Assembly (NCBI GenBank): GCA_023461435.1
Contig: JAEYLC010000048.1
Location: 1 to 64,000, forward strand
Reading direction: 5' to 3'
Source: Bacillota bacterium
GTDB taxonomy: Bacteria; Bacillota; Clostridia; Christensenellales; SZUA-584
Length of the DNA: 64,000 nt
Shown piece by piece: positions 9,046-17,325 of the stretch. The translations under genes and the position numbers were made by a program. The notes under the pieces were generated by a model. That model searched no databases and was not told where the DNA came from. It saw only the letters and a list, made by a program, of their open reading frames with translations. How positions within the stretch are numbered: the stretch's first letter is position 1; each line of letters starts with the position of its first letter.

Positions 9046-9075
9046 ACGTCCCGCCAAAACCCGCCGGCGGGACGT
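9046..9075 (-). terminator. Hairpin after the 300-aa orphan gene
   Basis: A perfect 10-bp GC-rich stem (ACGTCCCGCC / GGCGGGACGT, 10-nt loop) lies 32 bp beyond the stop of the minus-strand gene at 9107. It lacks a clear U tract on either strand, so it may be a weak terminator or an mRNA 3' stabilising structure. Confidence 0.4.
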
Positions 9076-9106
9076 CGTCTGCTGGTCTCAACATAAGAAG
9101 CTCCTG

Positions 9107-10009
9107 TTAAAAGGCACCGTTCGTCAGTTTTTTCAATGCGCCATAAAGCGCGCTTATCTGCCGGCTGTTGTCACCGTAAAGAAACGAGAACACTTCACTC
9201 TTTGTTGCGATAACCATTGAATTGAGCTTGCTGTCTTGCGTCCCCGTCGTCTTGCTGATTGTCTCGATTGATGCATACGGCAAAAACAACGCCGAATAAG
9301 TTAAGTCGCCCTGTTTCCGGCCTCGTGTACGCTTATCCCTTTGAAGCACAATCAGTTCCGTATCGTTGGTGATAAACGCCGTACTGGTTATCACCTTTCT
9401 GATTTTCAGCAACGCCTTCATTTTTTCTTTAAAACCTCTGTAAACAGGCACGAATTTCGAGGGCGGCTGATACGCGACGAGACGAATCTTTTGATCCGCC
9501 GCTTTGTACTGATCGATAATCGCCGAATAAAGGTGCTCAATTGAGTCGATTTCATGGCTGATCGTCTCAATTTCGAGCGTTTTATTCTCCTTTTTATACC
9601 TTTCTCTGATGATATCGACCATCTTCATCATGATCGGCTCGGAAACCGTGTTGTAATCAACCGTTACAGTTTCATCGCCCAAATACAAAAACAGCTGTCC
9701 TTTGAGCAGCGAGATGACGTTTTTTATCGCGATAATGTCCTCATAAAAAACCCGTCTTTGTTCAACGCTGTCGCCCGCTCTCTTTAAAATATACAAGTGC
9801 TCGTCAAATGCCCCGATCACATAATCATACAGGTTCATATCCGGCGTCGCGTCCGCCCGATCGATCTTCCTCGGTATCTTAATCAGCATCAGCGGCGTTT
9901 TGTCTTCCCTGTAGTGCCCCACGAACAGGGGCGGCATGGTATATTCTTCGTTGATCTCAATAATCCAGGGTCCGAAGGCGTTGTATTCCTTCGTGCTTTT
10001 CGCGATCAT
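9107..10009 (-). CDS. Protein of unknown function
   Basis: A 300-aa soluble protein with no membrane segment and no motif I recognise. It alternates beta-type stretches (QLFLYLGDETVTVDYN, KLNSMVIATKSEVFSFLYG) with a charged helical middle part (IRERYKKENKTLEIETISHEIDSIEHLYSAII), a layout reminiscent of PH-like or bacterial Pleckstrin-type proteins, but this is only an impression. The ATG at 10009 has AAGGGGG 8 bases upstream; a GTG at 10027 is less likely because it would lie upstream of that site. It is monocistronic. Confidence 0.7.
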   Translation of the reverse strand: MIAKSTKEYNAFGPWIIEINEEYTMPPLFVGHYREDKTPLMLIKIPRKIDRADATPDMNLYDYVIGAFDEHLYILKRAGDSVEQRRVFYEDIIAIKNVISLLKGQLFLYLGDETVTVDYNTVSEPIMMKMVDIIRERYKKENKTLEIETISHEIDSIEHLYSAIIDQYKAADQKIRLVAYQPPSKFVPVYRGFKEKMKALLKIRKVITSTAFITNDTELIVLQRDKRTRGRKQGDLTYSALFLPYASIETISKTTGTQDSKLNSMVIATKSEVFSFLYGDNSRQISALYGALKKLTNGAF

Positions 10010-10158
10010 CGCAGATACCCCCTTCACACTGTTAGCTTAATCATATACAGAGAGTAAAATGGTGTCAATCGCACTATTTTATGCGTATTGTAAGGAGTGA
10101 TAATCAAAATCTTCCATGAAGCTGTGCGCATATCATTTTTTTGTCATTGGGCACAAAT

Positions 10159-10182
10159 AAAAAAAGAGCCTAACGGCTTTTA
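10159..10182 (-). terminator. Probable terminator after the GNAT/yhbY/obg/nth operon
   Basis: On the minus strand AGCC-GTTA-GGCT is followed by C and seven T residues. The core stem is only 4 bp. The same GAGCCTAACGGCT sequence occurs again at 10282-10294 just after the GNAT gene, there without a U tract. Confidence 0.4.
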
Positions 10183-10205
10183 CAGAGTATCAAAAAAGTG
10201 ACTTA

Positions 10206-10254
10206 TGTCATTCCGATTGAGCGTTAGCGATTGACAGCGCTAGTGAATAGCATG
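10206..10254. repeat. Imperfect intergenic palindrome
   Basis: TGTCAT near 10207 pairs with ATGACA near 10248, and CGTTAGCG pairs imperfectly with CGCTAGTG inside it. It lies in the 300-bp gap between the GNAT gene and the orphan gene, flanked by two GAGCCTAACGGCT copies. It may be a decayed dispersed palindromic element; the gap holds nothing else I can recognise. Confidence 0.3.
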
Positions 10255-10309
10255 ACAGGTTGGGTTTTTCATCAAGCTGAGAGCCTAACGGCTCTGCGCG
10301 CCTCTGTCT

Positions 10310-10807
10310 TTATATCAGGCTCTTTTCGTATAGATAAAACAACCCTTTTCGGAACGTGACTTCTCCGGCTTTGCGGTATCCGAGGCTTTCATAAAGCTTC
10401 AGTGCGTGCGGGTTTTGCGAAAAAGCGTCCAGCCGAACGGTTCGAAACCCCCGTGCCTTCAAAGCGGCCTCGGAAAGAAGCATCGCCTGTCTGCCGTATC
10501 CAAGGTGTTGGCAAGCGGGATCGATACAAAGCCGGTGCACCACTGCCGCAGGTTCGCCGTGTAACCAAGTGCCCAGCGCATATTCTTCGTCTTGCCGTTC
10601 GTTCAGCACGACCGCCCCGACAACGTGCTCGCTGCTGCACACAAGAAGCATCTCTGCGCTGTCAATATCGCTGAGAAGAACAGCTTTGGACGGATAAATA
10701 CCGTCCCACTGGAATATGCCGTGAGCATCCATGTCTTGAGTGGCGCGCCGGTATATCGCCGCAACCGCTTCAAGGTCATCAGCCCGCGCTGCCCTAAGCG
10801 TCAGCAT
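10310..10807 (-). CDS. GNAT-family N-acetyltransferase
   Basis: A 165-aa acetyltransferase. VVHRLCIDPACQHLGYGRQAM is the acetyl-CoA-binding motif A (Q-x-x-G-x-G/A type), followed by LDAFSQNPHALKLYESLGYRKAGE, the usual motif B. The substrate is unknown. Its ATG overlaps the stop of yhbY (TGATG), so it is translated together with the RNA-binding protein gene and belongs to the nth-obg-yhbY transcription unit. Confidence 0.85.
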   Translation of the reverse strand: MLTLRAARADDLEAVAAIYRRATQDMDAHGIFQWDGIYPSKAVLLSDIDSAEMLLVCSSEHVVGAVVLNERQDEEYALGTWLHGEPAAVVHRLCIDPACQHLGYGRQAMLLSEAALKARGFRTVRLDAFSQNPHALKLYESLGYRKAGEVTFRKGLFYLYEKSLI

Positions 10808-11094
10808 CAGATCTTGATTGTCGGGTCCTTGGGGCGCGCGCGGTACAGCACGAATTTACGTCCGGACGACGAGACCGCCTCGGCACCCGTGGCTTTCGCG
10901 ATCTCGCCCGCCATCTCGGCGGCGGTGACCGGCGCGTTTTGCTGCACGGTGCCTTTGATGAGCTCCCTTGCGATCAGCGCGTCCTCCACCTGCGTGATCA
11001 CATTCTCGGTCAGGCCGGATTTGCCGACATAGATGATCGGCTCTAAATTATTGGCCATCGCACGAAGCGCGGCTCTTTGCTTGCTGGTCAGCAT
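10807..11094 (-). CDS. yhbY: YhbY-type CRM-domain RNA-binding protein (ribosome assembly)
   Basis: A 95-aa CRM-domain protein; the family binds RNA and associates with the large ribosomal subunit precursor. Seen: LTSKQRAALRAMANNLEPIIYVGKSGLTENVI at the start and a C-terminal SSGRKFVLYR strand. The ATG at 11094 is used because TAGGAGAA lies 6 bases upstream and because this matches the normal family start; the ribosome site overlaps the stop of obg. Position after obg, another ribosome-assembly factor, is typical for Firmicutes. Confidence 0.9.
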   Translation of the reverse strand: MLTSKQRAALRAMANNLEPIIYVGKSGLTENVITQVEDALIARELIKGTVQQNAPVTAAEMAGEIAKATGAEAVSSSGRKFVLYRARPKDPTIKI

Positions 11095-11104
11095 ATCTAT
11101 TCTC

Positions 11105-12373
11105 CTAATCCACAAAGTCGAATTCGAGCCCCTCGAGGCTCACCGTGTCGCCCGTTTTCGCGCCCGCCCGACGCAGCGCCTTGATCACGCCGAAATCCTT
11201 GAGCAGCTTTTGAAAATGGCGCATCGAATCGGGGTCTTCCGGGTCTGTTTTGGCGAGTATCTCCTGAATCACATGGCCTTCCACGTAGTAAATGCCCTCG
11301 TCTACGATGACCTCAAAGCCCATATCATCCTTTTCAAGCGCCCATTCCTCTATCACGCCGTCTTCCTCCACGGGCAGCGGCACCGGAAGCTTATCGAGCA
11401 TATCCGAGGCTTTCTCGAGCAGCGCGTCCGTGCCTTCGCCGATCGCCGCGCACACCTCGAACACCTCAATGCCCGTGTGCTTCAAGAAATCTCTGAGGCG
11501 CTGCACATGCTCGTCCGAGCCCGGCGCATCCATCTTGTTGGCTGCGACGATTTCAGGCCGTGTGCCGAGCTCATTCGAATAGCTGATGAGCTCCTGTCGG
11601 ATCACCTGATAGTCTTCCACGATATCGCGCCCTTCGCTGCAAGACGCGTCCACCACATGGATCAACATGCGCGTGCGCTCGATATGGCGCAGAAAATCGT
11701 GGCCGAGCCCCGCGCCCTCATGCGCGCCTTCAATAAGCCCCGGAATATCGGCCATGATGAAGCTCTTGTCATGGCTCTGCACCACACCTAAGTTCGGAGA
11801 CAGCGTGGTAAAATGATACGCTGCGATCTTTGGCCGCGCGCTCGTGCACGCGGCAAGCAGCGTGGATTTGCCCACGCTCGGAAAGCCGATCAGCCCGATA
11901 TCCGCGATGGATTTGAGCTCGAGTATCACATGATGGCCTTTGGCCTTTCGCCCTTGAGTCGCAAACCGCGGGTTTTGCCGCGTCGGCGTCGCAAACCGCG
12001 CGTTACCAAGGCCGCCCTTGCCGCCCGACAGCAGCAAACGCCATCCTTCGCGCATGTCCGCCGCCACGCGACCCGTTTCAAAATCCTTGATGACCGTGCC
12101 CGCGGGCACCTTGATCACAAGGTCGTCACCCGTTTTGCCGCGCTGGTTCTTCTTCTTGCCGGGCTCGCCGTTTTGCGCAACGTATTTCTGCTGATACTGA
12201 AAATCCATCAGCGTGCGCATGCTCTCATCCACTTCAAACACGACTGCGCCGCCTTGTCCGCCGTCGCCGCCGTCCGGGCCGCCCGCATTCACGTACTTCT
12301 CTTTACGAAAGGAGACGGCTCCGTTGCCGCCGTCACCCGCTTTGATATATATTTTCGCCTTGTCAACAAACAT
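11105..12373 (-). CDS. obg: GTPase Obg/CgtA
   Basis: A 422-aa Obg GTPase involved in 50S ribosome assembly and growth control. The N-terminal glycine-rich Obg fold (GDGGNGAVSFRKEKY, GGPDGGDGGQGG) is followed by the G domain with GFPSVGKS (G1), DIPGLIEGAHEG (G3) and NKMD (G4), and by a C-terminal OCT domain that ends in LEGLEFDFVD. The start is the ATG at 12373 (MFVDKAKIYIKAGD), just past the stop of nth; the longer open frame overlaps nth. Confidence 0.97.
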   Translation of the reverse strand: MFVDKAKIYIKAGDGGNGAVSFRKEKYVNAGGPDGGDGGQGGAVVFEVDESMRTLMDFQYQQKYVAQNGEPGKKKNQRGKTGDDLVIKVPAGTVIKDFETGRVAADMREGWRLLLSGGKGGLGNARFATPTRQNPRFATQGRKAKGHHVILELKSIADIGLIGFPSVGKSTLLAACTSARPKIAAYHFTTLSPNLGVVQSHDKSFIMADIPGLIEGAHEGAGLGHDFLRHIERTRMLIHVVDASCSEGRDIVEDYQVIRQELISYSNELGTRPEIVAANKMDAPGSDEHVQRLRDFLKHTGIEVFEVCAAIGEGTDALLEKASDMLDKLPVPLPVEEDGVIEEWALEKDDMGFEVIVDEGIYYVEGHVIQEILAKTDPEDPDSMRHFQKLLKDFGVIKALRRAGAKTGDTVSLEGLEFDFVD

Positions 12374-12378
12374 CTGAT

Positions 12379-13005
12379 CTATAATCCCTTTCCGCCCCAA
12401 GGACAGATATCAAACAAAAAACATGTTCCGCAGGCAGGCTTTCGCGCGGCGCAGACCTTGCGCCCATGCCATATCAGCCAGTGATGCGCGTCCGACCATT
12501 TGTCCTTCGGAATGGCCTGCATCAGCTGCATCTCCGTTTCGAGCACATCCTTGGCATTTGCCAGCCCCAGCCGGTTCGAGACGCGGAACACATGCGTGTC
12601 CACCGCGATACCGGGAACACCGAACGCGTTTGAAAGCACCACATTCGCCGTTTTGCGCCCGACGCCGGGCAGCGTTGTCAGCTCCTCCATCGTCTGCGGC
12701 ACGTTGCCGTCAAACCGATCGACCAATATGCGGCACGCCGCAAGCAGATTCTGCGCCTTGGTATGGTAAAACCCGCAGCTCTTGATATAGCTTTCGAGCT
12801 CGCTCTGGCTCAGGCGCAGCATGGCAGCCGCATCCGGCGCTTTTTCAAAAAGCGCCGCCGTCACGGCATTGACCTGCTTGTCCGTCGTCTGCGCGGAAAG
12901 CATCGTCGCGATGAGCAGTTCAAACGCATTGCGGAAGCGCAGCGCGGGCCGCGCGCCGAGGTATTGCTGTTCCAGTCTATTTAGTATTTCCTTATTGTTG
13001 TCCAT
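12379..13005 (-). CDS. nth: Endonuclease III
   Basis: A 208-aa DNA glycosylase/AP lyase for oxidised pyrimidines. It has the helix-hairpin-helix LPGVGRKTA with catalytic Lys118 and the following GIAVDTHVFR with catalytic Asp136, plus the C-terminal [4Fe-4S] loop with spacing C-x6-C-x2-C-x5-C. All key residues are present and the length is normal. It is the first gene of the nth-obg-yhbY-GNAT unit; the 120-bp gap to the divergent DUF421 gene must hold both promoters, though I see no clear consensus there. Confidence 0.97.
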   Translation of the reverse strand: MDNNKEILNRLEQQYLGARPALRFRNAFELLIATMLSAQTTDKQVNAVTAALFEKAPDAAAMLRLSQSELESYIKSCGFYHTKAQNLLAACRILVDRFDGNVPQTMEELTTLPGVGRKTANVVLSNAFGVPGIAVDTHVFRVSNRLGLANAKDVLETEMQLMQAIPKDKWSDAHHWLIWHGRKVCAARKPACGTCFLFDICPWGGKGL

Positions 13006-13124
13006 TTTTTATCTCCCGGTTACTCTTCGTTATTATATCGGCTGTTGGCATAAAAAACAAATCCTAATTCACTTTCGCCGTTTAACAGCCGCATATTTTC
13101 GGGTCTGCGGCAGAGAATAACGGT

Positions 13125-13829
13125 ATGTTTAACGTCATTATCAAAACAGCGATACTATATTTCTTCGCGATGCTCGTGATCCGCCTGATGGGCAAACGTC
13201 AGGCCGGTGAGCTGCAGCCCTTTGAGCTTATCATCGCGGTCATGATCGCGGAGGTGGCCGCCACGCCGATGGACGGCCCCGGTGTTCCCATCACCTACGG
13301 CATCGTACCCGTCGTGGTGCTGCTCGCGCTGCACAATCTGATCGCGTTCATCTCGATAAAGAGCGACAAAGCGCGCGCCTTTTTTTCGGGCAAACCAACC
13401 ATTGTGATCCACAAAGGCATCATCCGCCGCGAGGAGCTCAAAAAGCAAAGCTATAATTTGAACGACCTTTTGGAGCAGCTGCGCAACAAGAACGTAATGA
13501 ACATCGGCGATGTGCATTATGCCGTGCTCGAGACGAACGGAGAACTCAGCGTGATGCTCAAGCCCGAAAAGCGCCCGCTCACCCCGGAGGACATGAGTAT
13601 GGTGCCCCAGAACCCCGGTTTTTGCTACGATGTGATACTCGACGGCAAACTAAAGCCCGACAACCTGGAACGTCTCGGCTTCACGGTCAATCAGCTTGAA
13701 CATATCATGAAGACGCACAAATTCAAGCGCGTGAGAGACGTTTTTATCGCAATGGTCGATGAAACGGGCAGCGTGCTTTTTCAGGATTATCACGGTCACC
13801 AATCAACGGGAAGCATGACAAATGGCTAA
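13125..13829 (+). CDS. DUF421 (YetF-type) membrane protein
   Basis: A 234-aa protein with three N-terminal membrane helices, the conserved RLMGKRQAGELQPFELIIAVMIAEVA block, then a cytoplasmic domain with FFSGKPTIVIHKGIIRREELKKQSYNLNDLLEQLR, typical of DUF421. Family members are linked to envelope stress and sporulation in Bacillus relatives; the biochemical role is not known. Its stop overlaps the next gene by 8 bp, the usual DUF421-DUF4363 arrangement of Clostridia. Confidence 0.9.
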   Translation: MFNVIIKTAILYFFAMLVIRLMGKRQAGELQPFELIIAVMIAEVAATPMDGPGVPITYGIVPVVVLLALHNLIAFISIKSDKARAFFSGKPTIVIHKGIIRREELKKQSYNLNDLLEQLRNKNVMNIGDVHYAVLETNGELSVMLKPEKRPLTPEDMSMVPQNPGFCYDVILDGKLKPDNLERLGFTVNQLEHIMKTHKFKRVRDVFIAMVDETGSVLFQDYHGHQSTGSMTNG

Positions 13830-14202
13830 AAAGATCGCCATGGGCGTGCTTCTTTTGCTCATCATCGGCGGGGCGGTTTTGCAGCACATCTATGTGACCG
13901 GCGCCACAGATGAATTAAAAAATGATTTGAATCAGGTTTATGATGCCCTTCAAGCCGACGATTTTGAAAAGGCGCTGGAAGCATCCCAAACGTTCAGTGA
14001 AAACTGGGAAAAAGAAAAACACATGTATGAGACGCTTTTCAAACATGAAGAGGTCGATCTGATATCCGCAGGCGCTGCCCGTCTCACACAGATGTGCGCA
14101 CAAGCCAACAAGCCCGAAGCGCTCGCCGAAACAGCGGAAACGGTGTATTACATCAACCATATTCACGAAATCGACAGTGTCAAATGGGAAAATATTTTTT
14201 AG
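13822..14202 (+). CDS. DUF4363 membrane-anchored protein
   Basis: A 126-aa protein with one N-terminal membrane helix (IAMGVLLLLIIGGAVLQHIYV) and an extracytoplasmic helical domain rich in Asp/Glu and Lys, including an EKEKHMYETLFKHEEVD stretch. This matches DUF4363, which regularly follows DUF421. It probably forms a complex with the DUF421 protein at the membrane (inference from conserved pairing). It ends 4 bp from the convergent nitroreductase gene with no terminator between them. Confidence 0.85.
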   Translation: MAKKIAMGVLLLLIIGGAVLQHIYVTGATDELKNDLNQVYDALQADDFEKALEASQTFSENWEKEKHMYETLFKHEEVDLISAGAARLTQMCAQANKPEALAETAETVYYINHIHEIDSVKWENIF

Positions 14203-14206
14203 GTTC

Positions 14207-15040
14207 TCAGCGCCACGAGAAGCTGTATGACCAGCTGTCGGGCCGCGCATCCTCCGGCAAAGCCGGTTCTTCAAAAACGATGCCGCCGGGCAGCCCGAGC
14301 TCTTTGGCCGCCAGCTCAAAGTGGCACGCCGCTATCCCAAGGTCAATGCGCTGCATACAAAAACCGTACATCGTATTCCCCGCATAGAGCTTGTCCGCCG
14401 CGAGGTAAAAATGCAGCGCGCCGCCGCTGCGGATCACGCGCCATGGCTGCTTGTTGGACGCGGACGGGCCGATGCGCACCATTTCAAGGCATGCTTTCAG
14501 CGGTCCGTCATCTAGAAACAGCGGCGTTTTTACGCTGCCGTCAAAGAACAGCTCACCGAAGCGCTTGCGTTTGCGTGCGCCCGCTCCCGCCGCCACCATT
14601 TTTTCCGTCAATGTTTTCTTTTCCGCCGCATAGCCGACCGGCGATATGGCGGGCATATATTCGTCATCGGGCTTCACAAGCGCCATGAAAGACGCGCGCT
14701 TAAATGTGCCGCCGAGCCAACATGTGCCAAGGTCCTGCGCCGTCGCAAACAGCACCAGCTTCTCAAACGCGTACCCGAAGCCCTCGATATCACGGCCGCC
14801 CTTTTTTACACAGCCAGCAACAAACGTCTTGACGCCCTTGATAAAGCCATAAGTCCCGAGCTTACCGGACCCGCCCTCCACAATGTCAAACCGCACTCTG
14901 GCGCCGAACGGATTTTCACCCGCTGTTTCAAAGCAGCTTTTGATCTGCTCAAGCTTTTCCAGCTCCACAGGTTTTGGATCATATGTCCTCACGGACGTTC
15001 TCCTCTGAATCAGTTCAATCACGCTGTGTCCTGAAAGCAT
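14207..15040 (-). CDS. Nitroreductase-family protein (TM1586-like)
   Basis: A 277-aa flavin-dependent nitroreductase-type protein. The start RRTSVRTYDPKPVE and the later MVRIGPSASNKQPWRVI hold the FMN-contact pattern; the two-domain length matches the TM1586-like branch rather than the ~200-aa classical NfsB type. The substrate is unknown. The ATG at 15040 is chosen because GGAGGGG lies about 5 bases upstream; an ATG at 15118 would overlap rodA by 13 bp. Confidence 0.8.
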   Translation of the reverse strand: MLSGHSVIELIQRRTSVRTYDPKPVELEKLEQIKSCFETAGENPFGARVRFDIVEGGSGKLGTYGFIKGVKTFVAGCVKKGGRDIEGFGYAFEKLVLFATAQDLGTCWLGGTFKRASFMALVKPDDEYMPAISPVGYAAEKKTLTEKMVAAGAGARKRKRFGELFFDGSVKTPLFLDDGPLKACLEMVRIGPSASNKQPWRVIRSGGALHFYLAADKLYAGNTMYGFCMQRIDLGIAACHFELAAKELGLPGGIVFEEPALPEDARPDSWSYSFSWR

Positions 15041-15105
15041 ATTCCCCTCCAGCTTACGCATATAAGCGTTCGTTTGATCGGGCACCGGATGAATCGGCTT
15101 TTTTA

Positions 15106-16287
15106 TCAAAAGCTCCATCGGTGTCGTCGCATGCTGACGTTGATGACAAGCCCAAACGCGATCATGTTCGTTAAAAGGTTTGAGCCCCCGTAGCTCATAA
15201 ACGGCAGAGGTATACCCGTGATGGGCATCACGCCGATGTTCATGCCGATGTTCTCGAATATATGGAACAGCGTCATTGCCGCCACACCGACAATGATCAG
15301 CGACCCAAAATCGTCCTTCGCTTTCGTCGCGAGATACAGTGTGCGGAAAATCAGCAGAAAATAGAGCAGCATCATCACGATCACGCCGACAAAGCCGATC
15401 GCCTCGGCGGTGGACGCAAATATAAAATCGGTATGCTTTTCGGAAATGTTCGAAAGCTTGCTCTCTCCGCCCAGAGAAAACAGCCCCTTGCCGGATAACT
15501 GACCCGAACCCACCGCGACCCTGGCTTGCTTTGCCTGCAACCCCATATCTTCGATTTGCTGCTTCGTCATATCAGGCGTGGCGATTCCCAAGAACGAATA
15601 GATTCGGTTTTTCTGCCAGTCCGCCATCACAAACCACGCGATGGGCAGCGCAATGCCAGCGCACGCGAACATGGCCCCCAGCAGCTTCAAGCTCGTTTTG
15701 GCCATAAACAGCATGGATATGAACGTAAACGCATACACAAGCGCGGTGCCCCAGTCAGGCTGAATAACGATCAGCGCAAACGGCACGATAAACAGTCCGA
15801 GAATCGGCGCAATGTCCCTGACCTTTCTGATACCGCCATCTTTGCTTTGTGTTCGTTTGGATATCATATGCGCCATCACGATGATCATGCCGATTTTACC
15901 GACCTCACTCGGCTGAAACCCGGATGTCCCGATACGGAACCAGCCCGTTGTGCCGTTGATCTCCGAGCCAAACAGCATGACCGCGACAAGCAGCCCCACG
16001 ATCACAATGTATATCCATTTATAATATTCTTCGATGGCATGATAATCGGGCAGCAGCACGATAAACAAAGCGAGCATGCTCACCCCAAACCATGCGAGCT
16101 GCTGCAGGGCATGCGTCGGATCGAGCTGTGCAATGGCCGCGCTTAAGGAGCCTACGTTCTCGGTCAGCGGGTCTGATTCGGCAGATGCGATCGCAATAAA
16201 GCTGAACAGGATCAGCACGATGATGTTGGCAAAGAGCAGCCAATCTATGAACTTGAACATTCTCGGGTCAATGAATTTGAGCTTCAA
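15106..16287 (-). CDS. rodA: SEDS-family peptidoglycan glycosyltransferase RodA
   Basis: A 393-aa polytopic protein of about ten membrane helices that polymerises lipid II during rod elongation. SEDS signatures seen: GWFRIGTSGFQPSEVGK in the first half, IQPDWGTALVY, and GIPLPFMSYGGSNLL near the C-terminus. The TTG start at 16287 is supported by AGAGGTA about 9 bases upstream; an internal ATG at 16260 lacks a site. I favour RodA over FtsW because mreC and mreD also occur in the window and no division genes adjoin, but paralogues are hard to separate by eye. Confidence 0.88.
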   Translation of the reverse strand: MKLKFIDPRMFKFIDWLLFANIIVLILFSFIAIASAESDPLTENVGSLSAAIAQLDPTHALQQLAWFGVSMLALFIVLLPDYHAIEEYYKWIYIVIVGLLVAVMLFGSEINGTTGWFRIGTSGFQPSEVGKIGMIIVMAHMISKRTQSKDGGIRKVRDIAPILGLFIVPFALIVIQPDWGTALVYAFTFISMLFMAKTSLKLLGAMFACAGIALPIAWFVMADWQKNRIYSFLGIATPDMTKQQIEDMGLQAKQARVAVGSGQLSGKGLFSLGGESKLSNISEKHTDFIFASTAEAIGFVGVIVMMLLYFLLIFRTLYLATKAKDDFGSLIIVGVAAMTLFHIFENIGMNIGVMPITGIPLPFMSYGGSNLLTNMIAFGLVINVSMRRHRWSF

Positions 16288-16408
16288 AGCACGCTACCTC
16301 TTAAGCAATCTTTACAAATCTGTTTCAATTATAACACAAATATTAAATACGCAATACCTTCGACACTGAATGTTTACAATTCATCCAATCATATGTGATG
16401 AGAATATC

Positions 16409-16462
16409 AAAAAAAAGCCGTTTAGGGAAGTGCCTGCTTGATAATTAGCGACAAGCGAACGG
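16409..16462 (-). terminator. Probable terminator at the end of the type VII-like island
   Basis: On the minus strand CCGTT and GCTTG pair with CAAGC and AACGG (two 5-bp stems with an internal loop), followed by C and eight T residues at 16416-16409. It lies about 40 bp after the last remnant gene of the island. The 360-bp gap upstream of rodA otherwise holds only AT-rich sequence and the lipoprotein remnant. Confidence 0.45.
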
Positions 16463-16499
16463 TATGAATCATTTTATTCGTTCAGCCGTCTCTGCAGAT

Positions 16500-16616
16500 T
16501 TAATATTCAGACTGGAACTCTTCCTGCGTCTGTGCCGTTTCTGCAGGTTTCGCACAAGCAGACAGCAAAATGACCGCCGCAAAGACGAATATGAATGCGA
16601 TAACTCGTCTCGTCAT
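16500..16616 (-). pseudogene. Lipoprotein gene reduced to 38 codons
   Basis: ATG at 16616 opens MTRRVIAFIFVFAAVILLSAC, a complete lipoprotein signal with lipobox LSAC, followed by AKPAETAQTQEEFQSEY and a TAA. The DNA is nearly the same as the first ~110 bases of the 185-aa lipoprotein gene at 18570-19127, so the rest of the gene has been lost. It lies just downstream of the 218-aa membrane-anchored gene, the same place where the 201-aa lipoprotein sits in the other copy of this cassette. It could still yield a lipidated 18-residue peptide. Confidence 0.75.
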
Positions 16617-16648
16617 GCTATACTTCATTTTTATGTCGAAACACTGCA

Positions 16649-17305
16649 TCATTTTTGAGGGGCAATATACTCTATACTTTTTCCGTCTTCCGAAACAACA
16701 GCGCGCCCATCTGCTATATATTTATCCTGAATACTTTTCAAATCCATTTCATAATTAGGATCGGCTTCTTTTTTGATTAATTCATCGATTATTTCAACTG
16801 GCAGAAAAAGTACTTTATTTGTGGGAAACGGTGCGTTTTCGCTTGCGTATGAAAGATACCTGTCTTTCAACTTTGAACGATAATCTATCTGCGTATTTAA
16901 GTATCTGTCTGCCCATTCATCAAGGTAATCGAAAATTTCTGGATGCCGCCCGTTTGTGTAAATGCGAACCTCTCCGTCATCTTCGAACTCTTGAGCTAAA
17001 TAGTCGAGCACTTGATCATAAGTTAAGCTTTTGCCTGTCTCTTTCCTGTAACATGCCAAATCCATGTATGTAACGCAGGCAATCCCCTCAAAATTGGGGT
17101 ATCTTGGGTTTATGGGTTTATATTTATTGTCATCATTGTCTTCATAGTCTACAATACCCGCAAAAATGAGATTTTGATTACTGTATGACATTTTTAATTC
17201 CTCCAATTTCCTTGCCTCATTATCGTTGATTATTTTTAATGTAACAGGAACAGCAACTGCTATAATAATCAAAATGGCGATTACAAAAAGTATTTTCTTT
17301 TTCAT
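16649..17305 (-). CDS. Membrane-anchored protein, partner of an LXG-like effector (copy B)
   Basis: A 218-aa protein: N-terminal membrane anchor (KKKILFVIAILIIIAVAVPVTL) and a ~190-residue extracytoplasmic domain with NFEGIACVTYMDLACYRKETGKSLTY, EVRIYTNGRHPEIFDYL and a C-terminal EDGKSIEYIA. It is a close paralogue of the gene at 24054-24707; the last ~55 residues and the DNA under them are almost identical. Each copy lies directly downstream of an effector copy, so an immunity or docking role is a reasonable inference. AAGGA precedes the ATG. No family is recognised. Confidence 0.8.
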   Translation of the reverse strand: MKKKILFVIAILIIIAVAVPVTLKIINDNEARKLEELKMSYSNQNLIFAGIVDYEDNDDNKYKPINPRYPNFEGIACVTYMDLACYRKETGKSLTYDQVLDYLAQEFEDDGEVRIYTNGRHPEIFDYLDEWADRYLNTQIDYRSKLKDRYLSYASENAPFPTNKVLFLPVEIIDELIKKEADPNYEMDLKSIQDKYIADGRAVVSEDGKSIEYIAPQK

Positions 17306-17325
17306 ATTACTTATCCTTTTTAATT

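Noticed and set aside
16464..16658. Plus-strand 64-codon frame before the island
   Set aside because: It is the complement of the lipoprotein signal remnant at 16500-16616, whose minus-strand reading matches real lipoproteins.
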